Shown: positions 1 through 7,763 of the stretch, in pieces
Layout of the letters: every line of letters starts with the position of its first letter
How positions within the stretch are numbered: position 1 is the first letter of the stretch
Source: Bacteroidota bacterium
Lineage (GTDB): Bacteria > Bacteroidota > Ignavibacteria > Ignavibacteriales > Ignavibacteriaceae
Direction of reading: 5' to 3'
Assembly: GCA_021778375.1 (NCBI GenBank)
Contig: JAJYCM010000081.1
Location: 1 to 10,335 of the forward strand
DNA: 10,335 nucleotides
Notes under the pieces: generated by a model
The model's database searches: none
What the model saw: the letters and a program-made list of their open reading frames with translations, nothing else
What the model was told of the DNA's origin: nothing
Program-made: the position numbers and the translations under genes

Positions 1-1191
1 TATTGGTTAGACGAAAAAACAAAATATGTTGCTTTTATTGGGAAAGATAATGTGGTATTTCATTGCATTATTTTTCCGTCAATGCTCATGGCATGGAACG
101 ATGGCAGTGAAGCAAAATATGTCCTTCCGCAAAATGTCCCGGCTAATGAGTTTTTAAACTATGAAGGTAAGAAATTTTCTAAAAGCAGAAACTGGGGAAT
201 TAGCGTTGCCGATTTCTTAAAAATCTTTCCTGCTGATCCGTTGAGATATACACTTGCAGCCAACCTTCCCGAAACACGAGACACAGATTTTTACTGGAAG
301 GAATTTCAACTAAGGAACAACAGCGAGCTAGCAGATATTCTGGGTAATTTTATTAACCGCTCTTTAACTTTTGTTCATAAACATTTTGAAGGTAAAGTCC
401 CTGCAAAAGGGAAATTGGGAAATATAGATACTGAAATGCTGAACCTTATTTCCGAATATCCATCAAAGATATCAACTCTTTTTGAAGGATATAAAATACG
501 CGACGGCGTTTTAGAGATCATGAATCTTGCAAGAGCCGGCAATAAATATTTTAACGACTCTGAACCCTGGAAAACGATCAAATCAGATAAAGATAAATGC
601 AGCACTACTCTATATGTTTGTCTGCAGGCTATTTATACTTTAGCTGAGTTAATGTCGCCCGTTGTTCCCTTTTCTTCTGAAAAGGTGTTTAGCATTTTGA
701 ATTCAAAAAAAACGGAGTGGGGGCACTGCGGTAACGAAAATTTGAAACCTGGTCATAATCTAAATCAACCGGAAATTATTTTCCCAAAAATTGAAGATGA
801 AGCTATTGAAAAGCAAATGGAAAAATTAAATAAGACTGAGAACAAAACTGAAAATGTACCCGATGAAATTGTAACTATTGACGATTTCATGAAGATAAAA
901 TTAAAGGTAGCCGAAGTAATCAGCGCCGAAAAGTTAGAAAAGAGTGAAAAACTTTTGAAACTTTTAGTCAAGCTTGAAAATGAAGAACGGCAAGTTATTG
1001 CCGGAATTGCTAAGAGCTACAAACCGGAAGAAATCATCGGTAAGAAAGTAATTATTGTTGCTAATTTAAAACCGGCAAAGTTAATGGGATTCGAATCTAA
1101 GGGTATGGTTTTAGCAGTCGAGGATGAAAATGGAAACCTAAATGTACTTTCAACTAATAGCAGTGTAAAAAACGGAACGAGGGTAAAGTAA
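1..1191 (+). CDS. metG: Methionyl-tRNA synthetase, 3' part (5' end outside window)
   Basis: Charges tRNA-Met with methionine in the cytoplasm. The reading frame is open from base 1, so the start lies upstream; the first ATG (52) is internal. Codons 13-22 carry the MetRS-like stretch FIGKDNVVFH. The class I signature appears as KFSKS at codons 58-62 (bases 172-186), the KMSKS loop that contacts ATP. The anticodon-binding helical domain follows, including SELADILGN around codons 108-115. A Lys/Glu/Asn-rich linker leads to a C-terminal OB-fold tRNA-binding domain (about codons 293-396) with the signature LKPAKLMGFESKGM. That domain, also found free as Trbp111, is a common bacterial MetRS appendage that improves tRNA binding and dimerisation. 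The N-terminal Rossmann half with HIGH is not in the window. The gene ends in TAA, 111 bases before the parvulin cluster. Identification is very secure. Confidence 0.97.
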   Translation, partial: YWLDEKTKYVAFIGKDNVVFHCIIFPSMLMAWNDGSEAKYVLPQNVPANEFLNYEGKKFSKSRNWGISVADFLKIFPADPLRYTLAANLPETRDTDFYWKEFQLRNNSELADILGNFINRSLTFVHKHFEGKVPAKGKLGNIDTEMLNLISEYPSKISTLFEGYKIRDGVLEIMNLARAGNKYFNDSEPWKTIKSDKDKCSTTLYVCLQAIYTLAELMSPVVPFSSEKVFSILNSKKTEWGHCGNENLKPGHNLNQPEIIFPKIEDEAIEKQMEKLNKTENKTENVPDEIVTIDDFMKIKLKVAEVISAEKLEKSEKLLKLLVKLENEERQVIAGIAKSYKPEEIIGKKVIIVANLKPAKLMGFESKGMVLAVEDENGNLNVLSTNSSVKNGTRVK

Positions 1192-1302
1192 ACGCCCGGA
1201 ATGAAATCTAAATTGAATTCAATTACCTTGATTTTCAAAGACTCAATAACTAAAATTGTCAGTTAAATTTTGCACAAACTTAATTTATAGGAGATACTTT
1301 AA
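1192..1302. other. Intergenic gap before the parvulin cluster
   Basis: An AT-rich 111-base gap containing the parvulin SD (1289-1294) and a perfect 14-base palindrome, AATTGAATTCAATT (1211-1224). I see no terminator for metG and no convincing promoter. A transcription start for the parvulin group probably lies here, but metG read-through cannot be excluded. Confidence 0.5.
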
Positions 1303-3273
1303 ATGCTTTTACGGATTACAGCTTTTCTTTCGCTTGCTTTAATGCTTTTATTCGTTTCCTGTGCGCCTGAACATTCGCAAATTGTTTTGGCTAAATTCGG
1401 GAATCAAAAAGTTACAATGAAAGATTTTGAAGATGCCTATGCTAATAACGTCGGCGGATATGATGTTGCAAAAAAAGACAGCCTATCTAAATTAAAAAAC
1501 TTTCTTAACCTTTATGTTGATTTTAGAATGAAATTGAGAGATGCATATATAAGAGGTTTTCAACACGACTCTACTACAAATGCTGAGTTGGCAGATTATA
1601 AAATAAAAGTAGGCGTCAGCTATATTTTAGAAAAGCAAATAGTTGATCCTGGAATAAAAGAATTATATAATAGAAGGAAATATGAGTATCGTGTTAGCCA
1701 CATAATGTTTCGACCTGACTCATCTGGTTGGGGCCATGCTCGTATTTTGGCAAATGAAGTTTTAGACAGCATAAAAAACGGTGCAAACTTTGAAGAAATG
1801 GCAAAGAAATATTCTCAGGATATGTACTCCCGCAACGATGGCGGAGATATTTATTATGTTACTGCCGGCGAGCTGCCATATCAGTTTGAAGATGCAGTTT
1901 ATGCTACAGAGCCGGGACAGGTTTATCCTCAAGTTGTAAAGTCTCCTTTTGGGTATCATATTATTAAAGTTACAAACAAAAGGATAAGGATTCCTGAAAT
2001 TCGTGCAAGCCACATTCTTGCAAGCTTTGCAGATTCCACTGGAAAGATTGATTCGGCACGGGCATTAGCAAAAATTGATACTGTTATGTATCAATTGAAA
2101 CACGGTGGAAATTTTGAAGAACTTGCAAAAAAATATTCGGACGACCCCGGATCCAGAACTCGAGGCGGTGACCTGGGTTATTTCGGTATGAGGATGATGA
2201 TTAAACCATTCGCGGAAGCAGCTTTTAATCTAAAAAAAATTGGAGATATATCGGGGATAGTTAAAACCCAATATGGTTATCATATTATAAAATTGACCGG
2301 TATAAAGCCATCCCCAACGTTTGAAGAAGATAAAGAAAATCTAAAAAAGATTTTTCAGAAAACTCGATATCAGGCTGAATATGACAGTCTTGTAGCAAAA
2401 CTGAAAAGAAAATATAATTTTAATGTTAATCAAAGTAATTTTGAATATCTGGTGAAGCACGCGGATACTTCTAAGGTTGGTCAACCAATGCCCGCAATGG
2501 ATGATACATTGACTCTTTTCACATACGCAGGGAAATACGAAAACATAAGAGATTTCTGGAAAAGGATGAATTCAAAACAGGATTTATTAAACAGACCTGT
2601 TAACCCTGGTTTATTATCTGAAGCTCTTGAAAAAATAAGCGGTGATGTTGTACTTGAAGAAGATGCTATGAATCTTGATAAAACCGATAAAGATTTCGCT
2701 GCCCTAATGAAGAATTATCGTGACGGCATCTATATTTTTAGGCTGCAGCAGGACGAAGTTTGGAATAAAATAAAAGTTGATTCTACAGAGCTATACAAAT
2801 TTTATCTCGCGACTAAAGATAATTACCGCACAATAGACAAAGTAAATTTTGCGGAACTATTTTCTACATCGGATTCTCTGATCCATCATTATTATGATCT
2901 CCTAAAACAGGGCGCAAATTTTGATTCGCTTGCAGGTATGTACACCGAACAACCAGGATATAAAAAATTAAAAGGTGTTATGGGATACCAGGATATAAAT
3001 TCATCCCAGCTTGCTTCAGTAGCTAATTCATTAAAGAAGCCCGGCGACTATTCAAATGTCTTTGAGTCGAACGGCGGTTATTCAATTGTTTCCTTGATAG
3101 GAAAAGAACCATCGCACATTAAAACTTTTGATGAAGCCAAAGCTGAAGCAGCGGGCGCATACCAGGATGCGGAAAGTAAAAAATTGGAAGATAATTATAT
3201 TAATAGTTTAAGAGAATTGTATAAACCAAAAATTTTCTATAACAAACTTGATAAAGCATTTAAACAAAATTAA
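1303..3273 (+). CDS. Multi-parvulin peptidylprolyl isomerase lipoprotein (PpiC/SurA type)
   Basis: Probably a periplasm-facing, membrane-anchored folding factor that isomerises X-Pro bonds in exported proteins. The start ATG has a good SD, AGGAGA (1289-1294), 8 bases upstream. Residues 1-20 form a lipoprotein signal ending in the lipobox LFVSC (Cys20). Residues 30-110 look like a SurA_N/PpiC chaperone segment. Two parvulin domains follow: about 129-224 (VSHIM, GGD at 180-182, GYHIIKV) and about 233-333 (ASHIL, GGDLGYFG, GYHIIKL). Both keep the paired histidines of the active site. After a helical linker, residues 512-600 repeat the parvulin layout (QGANFDSLA, KKPGDYS, GGYSIVSL) but without either histidine, so this looks like a catalytically dead third copy. 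At 656 residues it is longer than SurA (about 430) and closer in size to PpiD, but it has a lipoprotein signal and not a PpiD-type membrane helix. It heads a cluster with two more SurA-like genes. Family is sure; substrate is unknown. Confidence 0.9.
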   Translation: MLLRITAFLSLALMLLFVSCAPEHSQIVLAKFGNQKVTMKDFEDAYANNVGGYDVAKKDSLSKLKNFLNLYVDFRMKLRDAYIRGFQHDSTTNAELADYKIKVGVSYILEKQIVDPGIKELYNRRKYEYRVSHIMFRPDSSGWGHARILANEVLDSIKNGANFEEMAKKYSQDMYSRNDGGDIYYVTAGELPYQFEDAVYATEPGQVYPQVVKSPFGYHIIKVTNKRIRIPEIRASHILASFADSTGKIDSARALAKIDTVMYQLKHGGNFEELAKKYSDDPGSRTRGGDLGYFGMRMMIKPFAEAAFNLKKIGDISGIVKTQYGYHIIKLTGIKPSPTFEEDKENLKKIFQKTRYQAEYDSLVAKLKRKYNFNVNQSNFEYLVKHADTSKVGQPMPAMDDTLTLFTYAGKYENIRDFWKRMNSKQDLLNRPVNPGLLSEALEKISGDVVLEEDAMNLDKTDKDFAALMKNYRDGIYIFRLQQDEVWNKIKVDSTELYKFYLATKDNYRTIDKVNFAELFSTSDSLIHHYYDLLKQGANFDSLAGMYTEQPGYKKLKGVMGYQDINSSQLASVANSLKKPGDYSNVFESNGGYSIVSLIGKEPSHIKTFDEAKAEAAGAYQDAESKKLEDNYINSLRELYKPKIFYNKLDKAFKQN

Positions 3274-4072
3274 AATAATTGCCCTACTCCTTTTTGCGTC
3301 TATAATTTTATTTGGCTGTGGGAAGGAAAAAGTAAAAAAAGATTTTGTTGCACGAGTAAACAATACTTATCTAACTAAAGAACATCTTTCTTCATTGATG
3401 GGTAGTTATGGTGCTAAAAATTTCTATAGGGAAGAAGTTATAAGAAACTGGATCAACAGAGAATTGTTATACCAGGAAGCCGTTAAGAGAGGCATCCTAA
3501 AAGAAAGTATGTTTGACAGTCTACTGGAAAATTCAAAAAAAGAATTGGCAATTTCTTTATTCCTTGAAAAATACTACAATGAAGAAAAGCCAACTTACGA
3601 TCCCAAAGAAGTTGAAGATTATTACTCAAAGCATCAAAATGAATTTGCTTTTTTTTATAATACCTATTACTTAAACTTCGCTGACTTTAACAATGAAGAC
3701 AAAGCCATTAAGTTTCGTTCTTTACTTTTTGACAGTGATTGGGAAAAGGCTTTAAATATGTTCAAGACCGATTCTTCAATCATCAAAGTTCAAAATGAAG
3801 TATTATTGAACGATTATCAAATTCAACCCGTATCGCTTCAAAGAATTGTCTCACAATTGAATCCGCAGGAGGTTAGCATAGTATTAAATTATCAACCAGG
3901 GCACTATATGGTAATTCAGGAGTTGCAAAAATTTGACAAAGGTACAGTGCCTCCTTATGAAGTAATAAAACCCGAAGTAGAAAAACGATTCGTGGCTGAA
4001 ATGAAAAATAATTTTTTACAAAGCTACATAAAAGATATTTATTCAAATAACGATATAGAAGTTAAAAATTAG
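3248..4072 (+). CDS. SurA/PpiC-related lipoprotein without parvulin catalytic residues
   Basis: Likely a periplasmic lipoprotein chaperone. Residues 1-24 give a lipoprotein signal (basic n-region, hydrophobic core, lipobox LFGC, Cys24). Residues 33-110 resemble the SurA_N/PpiC N-terminal helical domain (FVARVNNTYLTKEHL, then helices with INRELLYQEAVKRG). Residues about 135-227 occupy the place of a parvulin domain, but the opening SHI motif is replaced by YYLNFAD, there is no GGD, and GYHIIKL is replaced by PGHYMVIQEL. Isomerase activity is therefore doubtful. The ending PPYEVIKPEVEKRF is typical of the family's closing helix. The start is TTG at 3248, the only NTG codon I found in this frame between the preceding in-frame stop (3209-3211) and the signal peptide. 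It has no visible SD and lies 26 bases inside the preceding gene, which suggests translational coupling. At 274 residues it is much shorter than SurA. Family assignment is probable; activity is unknown. Confidence 0.82.
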   Translation: MIKHLNKIKIIALLLFASIILFGCGKEKVKKDFVARVNNTYLTKEHLSSLMGSYGAKNFYREEVIRNWINRELLYQEAVKRGILKESMFDSLLENSKKELAISLFLEKYYNEEKPTYDPKEVEDYYSKHQNEFAFFYNTYYLNFADFNNEDKAIKFRSLLFDSDWEKALNMFKTDSSIIKVQNEVLLNDYQIQPVSLQRIVSQLNPQEVSIVLNYQPGHYMVIQELQKFDKGTVPPYEVIKPEVEKRFVAEMKNNFLQSYIKDIYSNNDIEVKN

Positions 4073-4075
4073 GAG
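4071..4075 (+). promoter_or_regulatory. Ribosome binding site of surA overlapping the upstream stop codon
   Basis: AGGAG sits 4 bases before the surA ATG (4080). The TAG stop of the preceding lipoprotein gene (4070-4072) shares two bases with it. Ribosomes ending the upstream gene stop on top of this site, which fits coupled translation of the two genes. Confidence 0.7.
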
Positions 4076-4079
4076 TCAG

Positions 4080-5351
4080 ATGAAATTTAAGATCATTTTA
4101 ATTTTGTTCATTGCAGCAATAAATATTTATTCGCAGGAAGTAGTTGATAAAATTGCCGCTATTGTAGATAACGAAATAATTCTAAAAAGCGAAGTTGACT
4201 ACCAGGTAAAGGTACTTGCTGCTCAAAAGAAAATCGATCCTTCAACACCCGGCTTAGAAAAACAGGTTTTGAATACTATGATTGACGATAAGCTTGCTTA
4301 TGCGCAAACCCTGCTTGATTCAATTACTGTCTCGGATGACGAGGTAAATGCACGCGTAAATTACCAGTTGCAATATTTTGAACAACAATACGGTTCAAAA
4401 GAAAAAGTTGAGCAAATATATGGCATGAGTGAAGAGAAAATTAAGAGAGAACTCGAAGGTCCTGTCAGGAAACAATTGATGGTGCAGAAATTAGAGGAAA
4501 AGAAATTCGGGAACGTTCAGGCTACCTCACTTGAAGTCCAAAAGTTCTTCAACACATATAAAGACAGTATAGGAATTATTCCTGAAAAAGTTAAGATCGC
4601 GCATATATTCAAAATTCCTATTGCAACGGAACAGATGAAAGAAGTTTACAGAAAGAAAGCCGAAGCAATTTTAGATTCTATAAAGCATGGAGCTGACTTT
4701 GCTGAAATGGCTAAAAAATATTCCGAAGACCCGGGAAGCGCTTCAGATGGCGGAGACCTTGGTTGGGTAGGTAAAGGAGTATTTTATCCTCAATTTGAAG
4801 CCGCAGCTTTTGCATTAAAACCGGGACAAATATCAGATGTTGTTGAGTCGCCAGTTGGATTTCATATTATACAAATGATCGCCAAGCGTGGAGACAAAAT
4901 TCACGTACGACATATTTTAATAAAAATTAAAAAAGGCGATCAAGCTGATTTAAGCGCTATAGAATTTTTAAGTAGTATTCGAGATAGCATTGTTAAAGGT
5001 GACAGCACTTTCAGCTATTATGCTAAAAAATACAGCGATGATAAGGAATCAGCTCCGTTTGGTGGCGATCTTGGTACTTTCTATTTGAATCAGTTAGACC
5101 CTTCAATGCTTGATATAGTATCGAAGCTTAAACCGGGAGAAATCAGCTTTCCGAAGCGTGTAGATTACGGTAAAGGAAATTACGGTTACCATATTGTACT
5201 TCTTGAGAAAAAAATTCCGCAGCACGTAGCAAGTCTTGCTACCGACTATAACGATATTCAAAAGCTTGCAGATCAAGAGAAGAAGCAGAAAGAATATGAT
5301 AAATGGGTAAATGAGTTGAAAGATAAAATTTATTGGAAAATATTGTTATAA
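4080..5351 (+). CDS. surA: Periplasmic chaperone / peptidylprolyl isomerase SurA
   Basis: Escorts unfolded outer-membrane proteins across the periplasm to the BAM complex, with prolyl isomerase activity as a secondary function. Residues 1-18 form a cleavable Sec signal (MKFKIILILF..IYS) followed by QEVVDKIAAIVD, the usual SurA opening (VDKIVAVVNDEVI type). No lipobox cysteine is present, so the mature protein should be soluble. The SurA N-terminal helical domain spans about 19-165. Parvulin domain 1 is about 171-268 (IAHIF, SEDPGSASDGGDLGW, GFHIIQM). Domain 2 is about 274-376 (VRHIL, GGDLGTF, GYHIVLL). Both keep the two histidines. The C-terminal helix (about 388-423) would complete the chaperone core. 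The length of 423 is close to E. coli SurA (428). The gene begins 7 bases after the preceding lipoprotein gene. The signature match and architecture make SurA a secure call, though in this phylum exact orthology with E. coli is not proven. Confidence 0.92.
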   Translation: MKFKIILILFIAAINIYSQEVVDKIAAIVDNEIILKSEVDYQVKVLAAQKKIDPSTPGLEKQVLNTMIDDKLAYAQTLLDSITVSDDEVNARVNYQLQYFEQQYGSKEKVEQIYGMSEEKIKRELEGPVRKQLMVQKLEEKKFGNVQATSLEVQKFFNTYKDSIGIIPEKVKIAHIFKIPIATEQMKEVYRKKAEAILDSIKHGADFAEMAKKYSEDPGSASDGGDLGWVGKGVFYPQFEAAAFALKPGQISDVVESPVGFHIIQMIAKRGDKIHVRHILIKIKKGDQADLSAIEFLSSIRDSIVKGDSTFSYYAKKYSDDKESAPFGGDLGTFYLNQLDPSMLDIVSKLKPGEISFPKRVDYGKGNYGYHIVLLEKKIPQHVASLATDYNDIQKLADQEKKQKEYDKWVNELKDKIYWKILL

Positions 5352-5379
5352 TTTTTTGGATAAGTGGATCAAAAATTAA

Positions 5380-5384
5380 AAGGA
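5380..5384 (+). promoter_or_regulatory. Ribosome binding site fixing the TTG start of moxR
   Basis: AAGGA lies 7 bases before TTG at 5392. No ATG or GTG sits at a sensible place near the start of this frame, and the protein N-terminus from the TTG matches the usual MoxR length, so this site decides the start. Confidence 0.65.
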
Positions 5385-5391
5385 AATTCAA

Positions 5392-6387
5392 TTGAAACTT
5401 AGCGAAGTTCCGGCAAATGACGTTCAGTTAGTAGAAAAACTTAGTGATACAGTAATAAATATTAAAAAGGAAATTGGAAAAGTAATTATTGGTCAAGATA
5501 AAATAATAGACCAACTTCTAATTTCACTTCTTTCCCGAGGTCATTGTTTACTCGTTGGAGTACCGGGGCTTGCAAAAACTTTACTTATAAAAACTCTTGC
5601 CGAAGTGATGCATTTAAGTTTTAGCAGAATTCAGTTTACACCCGATTTAATGCCGAGTGATATAACCGGAACGGAGCTGGTCGAAGAAGACCCGCTCTCT
5701 AAAAAAAGAAATTTTAGATTTATACCTGGACCTATTTTTGCTAACGTCGTTTTAGCCGATGAGATAAACAGAACCCCCCCTAAAACTCAATCTGCTCTTC
5801 TTGAAGCAATGCAGGAGCATAAAGTTACAACGGCAGGAACAACATATACCCTTGAAGAACCTTTTTTTGTGCTTGCAACCCAAAATCCAATCGAACAGGA
5901 AGGAACCTACCCTTTACCTGAGGCTCAACTTGACCGTTTTATGTTTAATCTCTGGCTTGATTATCCTTCTTTTAATGAAGAAGTAAAAATTGTTCAATCA
6001 ACCACTAGCGAATACTTGCCGGAGCTTTCCAAAGTAATTAACGCCGAAGAATTAATCGGATTTCAAAATCTGGTAAGAAAAGTCCCCGTTGCAGAAAATG
6101 TAATTGAGTATGCCGTGACAATCGTAAATAAAACCCGACCGAACGGAACAACTGCACCACAGTATGTGAAAAATTGGATTAATTGGGGAGCCGGACCCCG
6201 CGCTTCTCAGTATCTAATTATGGCAGCTAAAACTAAGGCTGTAATTGAAGGAAGATTTACACCGAATATTGACGATGTTAAATTTGCAATGATACCGACA
6301 CTTCGACATAGAATAATTACCAACTTTAGTGCCGAAGCGGACGGTATAAATTCCGTGGAAGTAATTAAAAGACTTTTGGAAGAATAG
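5392..6387 (+). CDS. moxR: MoxR-family AAA+ ATPase
   Basis: Cytoplasmic ATP-driven chaperone, thought to mature or remodel partner complexes, usually with a von Willebrand factor A or DUF58 protein. Features seen: a Walker A variant GVPGLAKT (residues 56-63, with the AKT form typical of MoxR), Walker B VVLADEINR (119-127), a sensor 1 region FVLATQNPIEQEGTYPLPEA (159-178), the arginine-finger-like DRF after it (181-183), and a sensor 2 arginine in GAGPRAS (266-272). The length of 331 is normal. It starts with TTG, supported by AAGGA. It lies 40 bases after surA, with no terminator visible between them, so it is probably the last gene of that transcript. The usual DUF58 partner does not follow; the next gene is convergent and unrelated. 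Family call is very secure; the client is unknown. Confidence 0.95.
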   Translation: MKLSEVPANDVQLVEKLSDTVINIKKEIGKVIIGQDKIIDQLLISLLSRGHCLLVGVPGLAKTLLIKTLAEVMHLSFSRIQFTPDLMPSDITGTELVEEDPLSKKRNFRFIPGPIFANVVLADEINRTPPKTQSALLEAMQEHKVTTAGTTYTLEEPFFVLATQNPIEQEGTYPLPEAQLDRFMFNLWLDYPSFNEEVKIVQSTTSEYLPELSKVINAEELIGFQNLVRKVPVAENVIEYAVTIVNKTRPNGTTAPQYVKNWINWGAGPRASQYLIMAAKTKAVIEGRFTPNIDDVKFAMIPTLRHRIITNFSAEADGINSVEVIKRLLEE

Positions 6388-6435
6388 TTTTATTGCTATT
6401 ACTTTAAACTGGTTTACTTTATAAGTATAAGGCTT

Positions 6436-7488
6436 TTAACGATGTGCAATTTTGTAGTTCTTAAAGGCAAAATAAACTTCCTTTGACATGGTTTTTATTA
6501 CTGTCGCCAGAGGAACTGCTAGAAGCATTCCAATCACGCCAAATATTTGACTTCCACTTACAATTAAAAGAATTATTACGATCGGGTGCATATCAACGCT
6601 TTTTGCAAAAACATAAGGTTGAACAATTCCGTTGTCTATAAAATAAACAGAAATAATAAGCAAAATAATTGCCGGAACGTGCGATAGATCTCCATACTGA
6701 ATAATTGAAATTACAATAGCAGGAATTCCACCAATTACAGGTCCAAAATATGGAACAAGATGCCCAAGCCCGGAAATTAAACCAAGCGGAAGAGAATTAT
6801 TTATTCCGATTGCATAATAACCAAAGCCGCATGTAACCCCCACAAAAGCAGCGTCAAAGATCCATCCTCTAACAAATCTTGCAAGCTGAACTGAAACTTT
6901 TTTAACAACCCCATAAGTCATCTCGAAATATTTATTAGGAACAAAGTGGAGGATTCCTTTAAGTAGAATTTTGTTATCCTTCAATAAGTAAAAAGTGATG
7001 AATGGAACTATAACTAAGAGTGTAATTATAGAAAATAGGTTAGTTAGGAAAGTCGAAATGCTATCGATTGAGTTAACGATTCCCGACGAAATAAATTCTT
7101 CCGTCTTTTTCGTTAAATCACCTAAGGTAAAAAAAGGAAGGTAAGCATATATCTGTTGTTCAACTGAGAATATTTGTTCGTGAAGAGTGCGAACGTGTAA
7201 AGCTGAGGTCAACTGGTTCATTTGGATAATGAATTGAGGGATAAGATATGAAAGTCCTAAATAAAATAAAAAGCCGACAGTACCAAATACTATAAGCGTT
7301 GCGGTAAATCTATTTAGCCCTTTCCACTCTAAAAAATTAACTAATGGATTAAAGATTAGGGAAAGCAAAATAGAAACAGATAAGATGATAATAATTTCGG
7401 AAAGAGTATAAAGGATAAAAGCAGCCAAAAGAAGCCCTGCAAACCAAAAAATTATCTTTACTGTCTTGTTAAAATTTATTTCAGTCAT
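6436..7488 (-). CDS. AI-2E family transporter (PerM/YdiK type) membrane protein
   Basis: Integral inner-membrane protein of the AI-2 exporter family (PF01594), whose members have been linked to autoinducer-2 export or to Na+/H+ exchange; the substrate here cannot be told. I place the start at ATG 7488 (350 residues) and not at 7614, because the longer form adds 42 hydrophilic residues lying inside the nfu gene. No clear SD precedes 7488, so coupling to the upstream gene is possible. Residues about 10-50 hold two hydrophobic stretches, 61-90 a third, then a soluble helical segment (91-145) typical of the family. Further membrane spans follow near 148-168, 208-228, 234-262, 271-290 and 302-334. 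The conserved family motif is clear at 239-255 (SGLGHLVPYFGPVIGG). It begins 23 bases after nfu and is likely its operon partner. Confidence 0.9.
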   Translation of the reverse strand: MTEINFNKTVKIIFWFAGLLLAAFILYTLSEIIIILSVSILLSLIFNPLVNFLEWKGLNRFTATLIVFGTVGFLFYLGLSYLIPQFIIQMNQLTSALHVRTLHEQIFSVEQQIYAYLPFFTLGDLTKKTEEFISSGIVNSIDSISTFLTNLFSIITLLVIVPFITFYLLKDNKILLKGILHFVPNKYFEMTYGVVKKVSVQLARFVRGWIFDAAFVGVTCGFGYYAIGINNSLPLGLISGLGHLVPYFGPVIGGIPAIVISIIQYGDLSHVPAIILLIISVYFIDNGIVQPYVFAKSVDMHPIVIILLIVSGSQIFGVIGMLLAVPLATVIKTMSKEVYFAFKNYKIAHR

Positions 7489-7511
7489 TGATTGGTCTTG
7501 ATGTTTATATT

Positions 7512-7748
7512 TTAGGTAACAGCTTCTACTCTTCGTATTCCCGGGACATATTTTAACAAAGATTTTTCTACCCCGGCTCTTAAAGTCATTTGAGACATTG
7601 GGCAAATATCGCATGCGCCGGTAAATTTAACTTTCACTATCAGATCTTCGGTAATTTCAATTAATTCAATATCGCCATTATCTGCTTGCAAAAAAGGTCT
7701 TATCGAGTCTAAGGCTTTTAAAATATCTTCTCGCATTTTAGTTTTCAT
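7512..7748 (-). CDS. NifU-like C-terminal domain Fe-S cluster scaffold protein
   Basis: Small cytoplasmic protein (78 residues from ATG 7748) consisting only of the Nfu domain (PF01106), which holds a [4Fe-4S] cluster at a dimer interface and passes it to client proteins. The hallmark CxxC is present in GACDICPMSQMTL (CDIC), followed by a hydrophobic helix (LRAGVEKSLLKYVPGI) and the VEAV ending. The frame also opens at TTG 7754, giving 80 residues; I prefer the ATG two codons later, but neither has a clear SD. It lies 15 bases downstream of mrp and 23 bases upstream of the AI-2E gene, all on one strand. The pairing with mrp fits Fe-S delivery. No full-length NifU (scaffold plus Fe2 domain) is present. 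Identification is secure. Confidence 0.93.
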   Translation of the reverse strand: MKTKMREDILKALDSIRPFLQADNGDIELIEITEDLIVKVKFTGACDICPMSQMTLRAGVEKSLLKYVPGIRRVEAVT

Positions 7749-7763
7749 ATTCAAATAAGAAAA

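Noticed and set aside
1211..1224. The palindrome core TTGAATTCAA occurs at 697-706 (inside metG), 1213-1222 and 8928-8937, suggesting a shared operator.
   Set aside because: One copy is in coding sequence, and palindromes of this length are expected by chance about this often in AT-rich DNA of this size.
1256..1286. TTGTCA and TAATTT as a sigma-70-like promoter before the first parvulin gene.
   Set aside because: Spacing is 19 bases and the implied start site would fall on the SD, leaving no usable leader.
6417..6437. Weak hairpin (CTTTAT/ATAAGG, loop AAGT) followed by TTTT between the convergent genes, as a terminator.
   Set aside because: The stem is only six pairs, nearly all A-T with one G-T, and it runs into the AI-2E stop codon; too weak to call.
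7489..7614. A longer N-terminus for the AI-2E protein (start at 7614, 392 residues).
   Set aside because: The added 42 residues are hydrophilic, unlike the family, and lie on the coding sequence of nfu; the ATG at 7488 gives a normal 350-residue protein.
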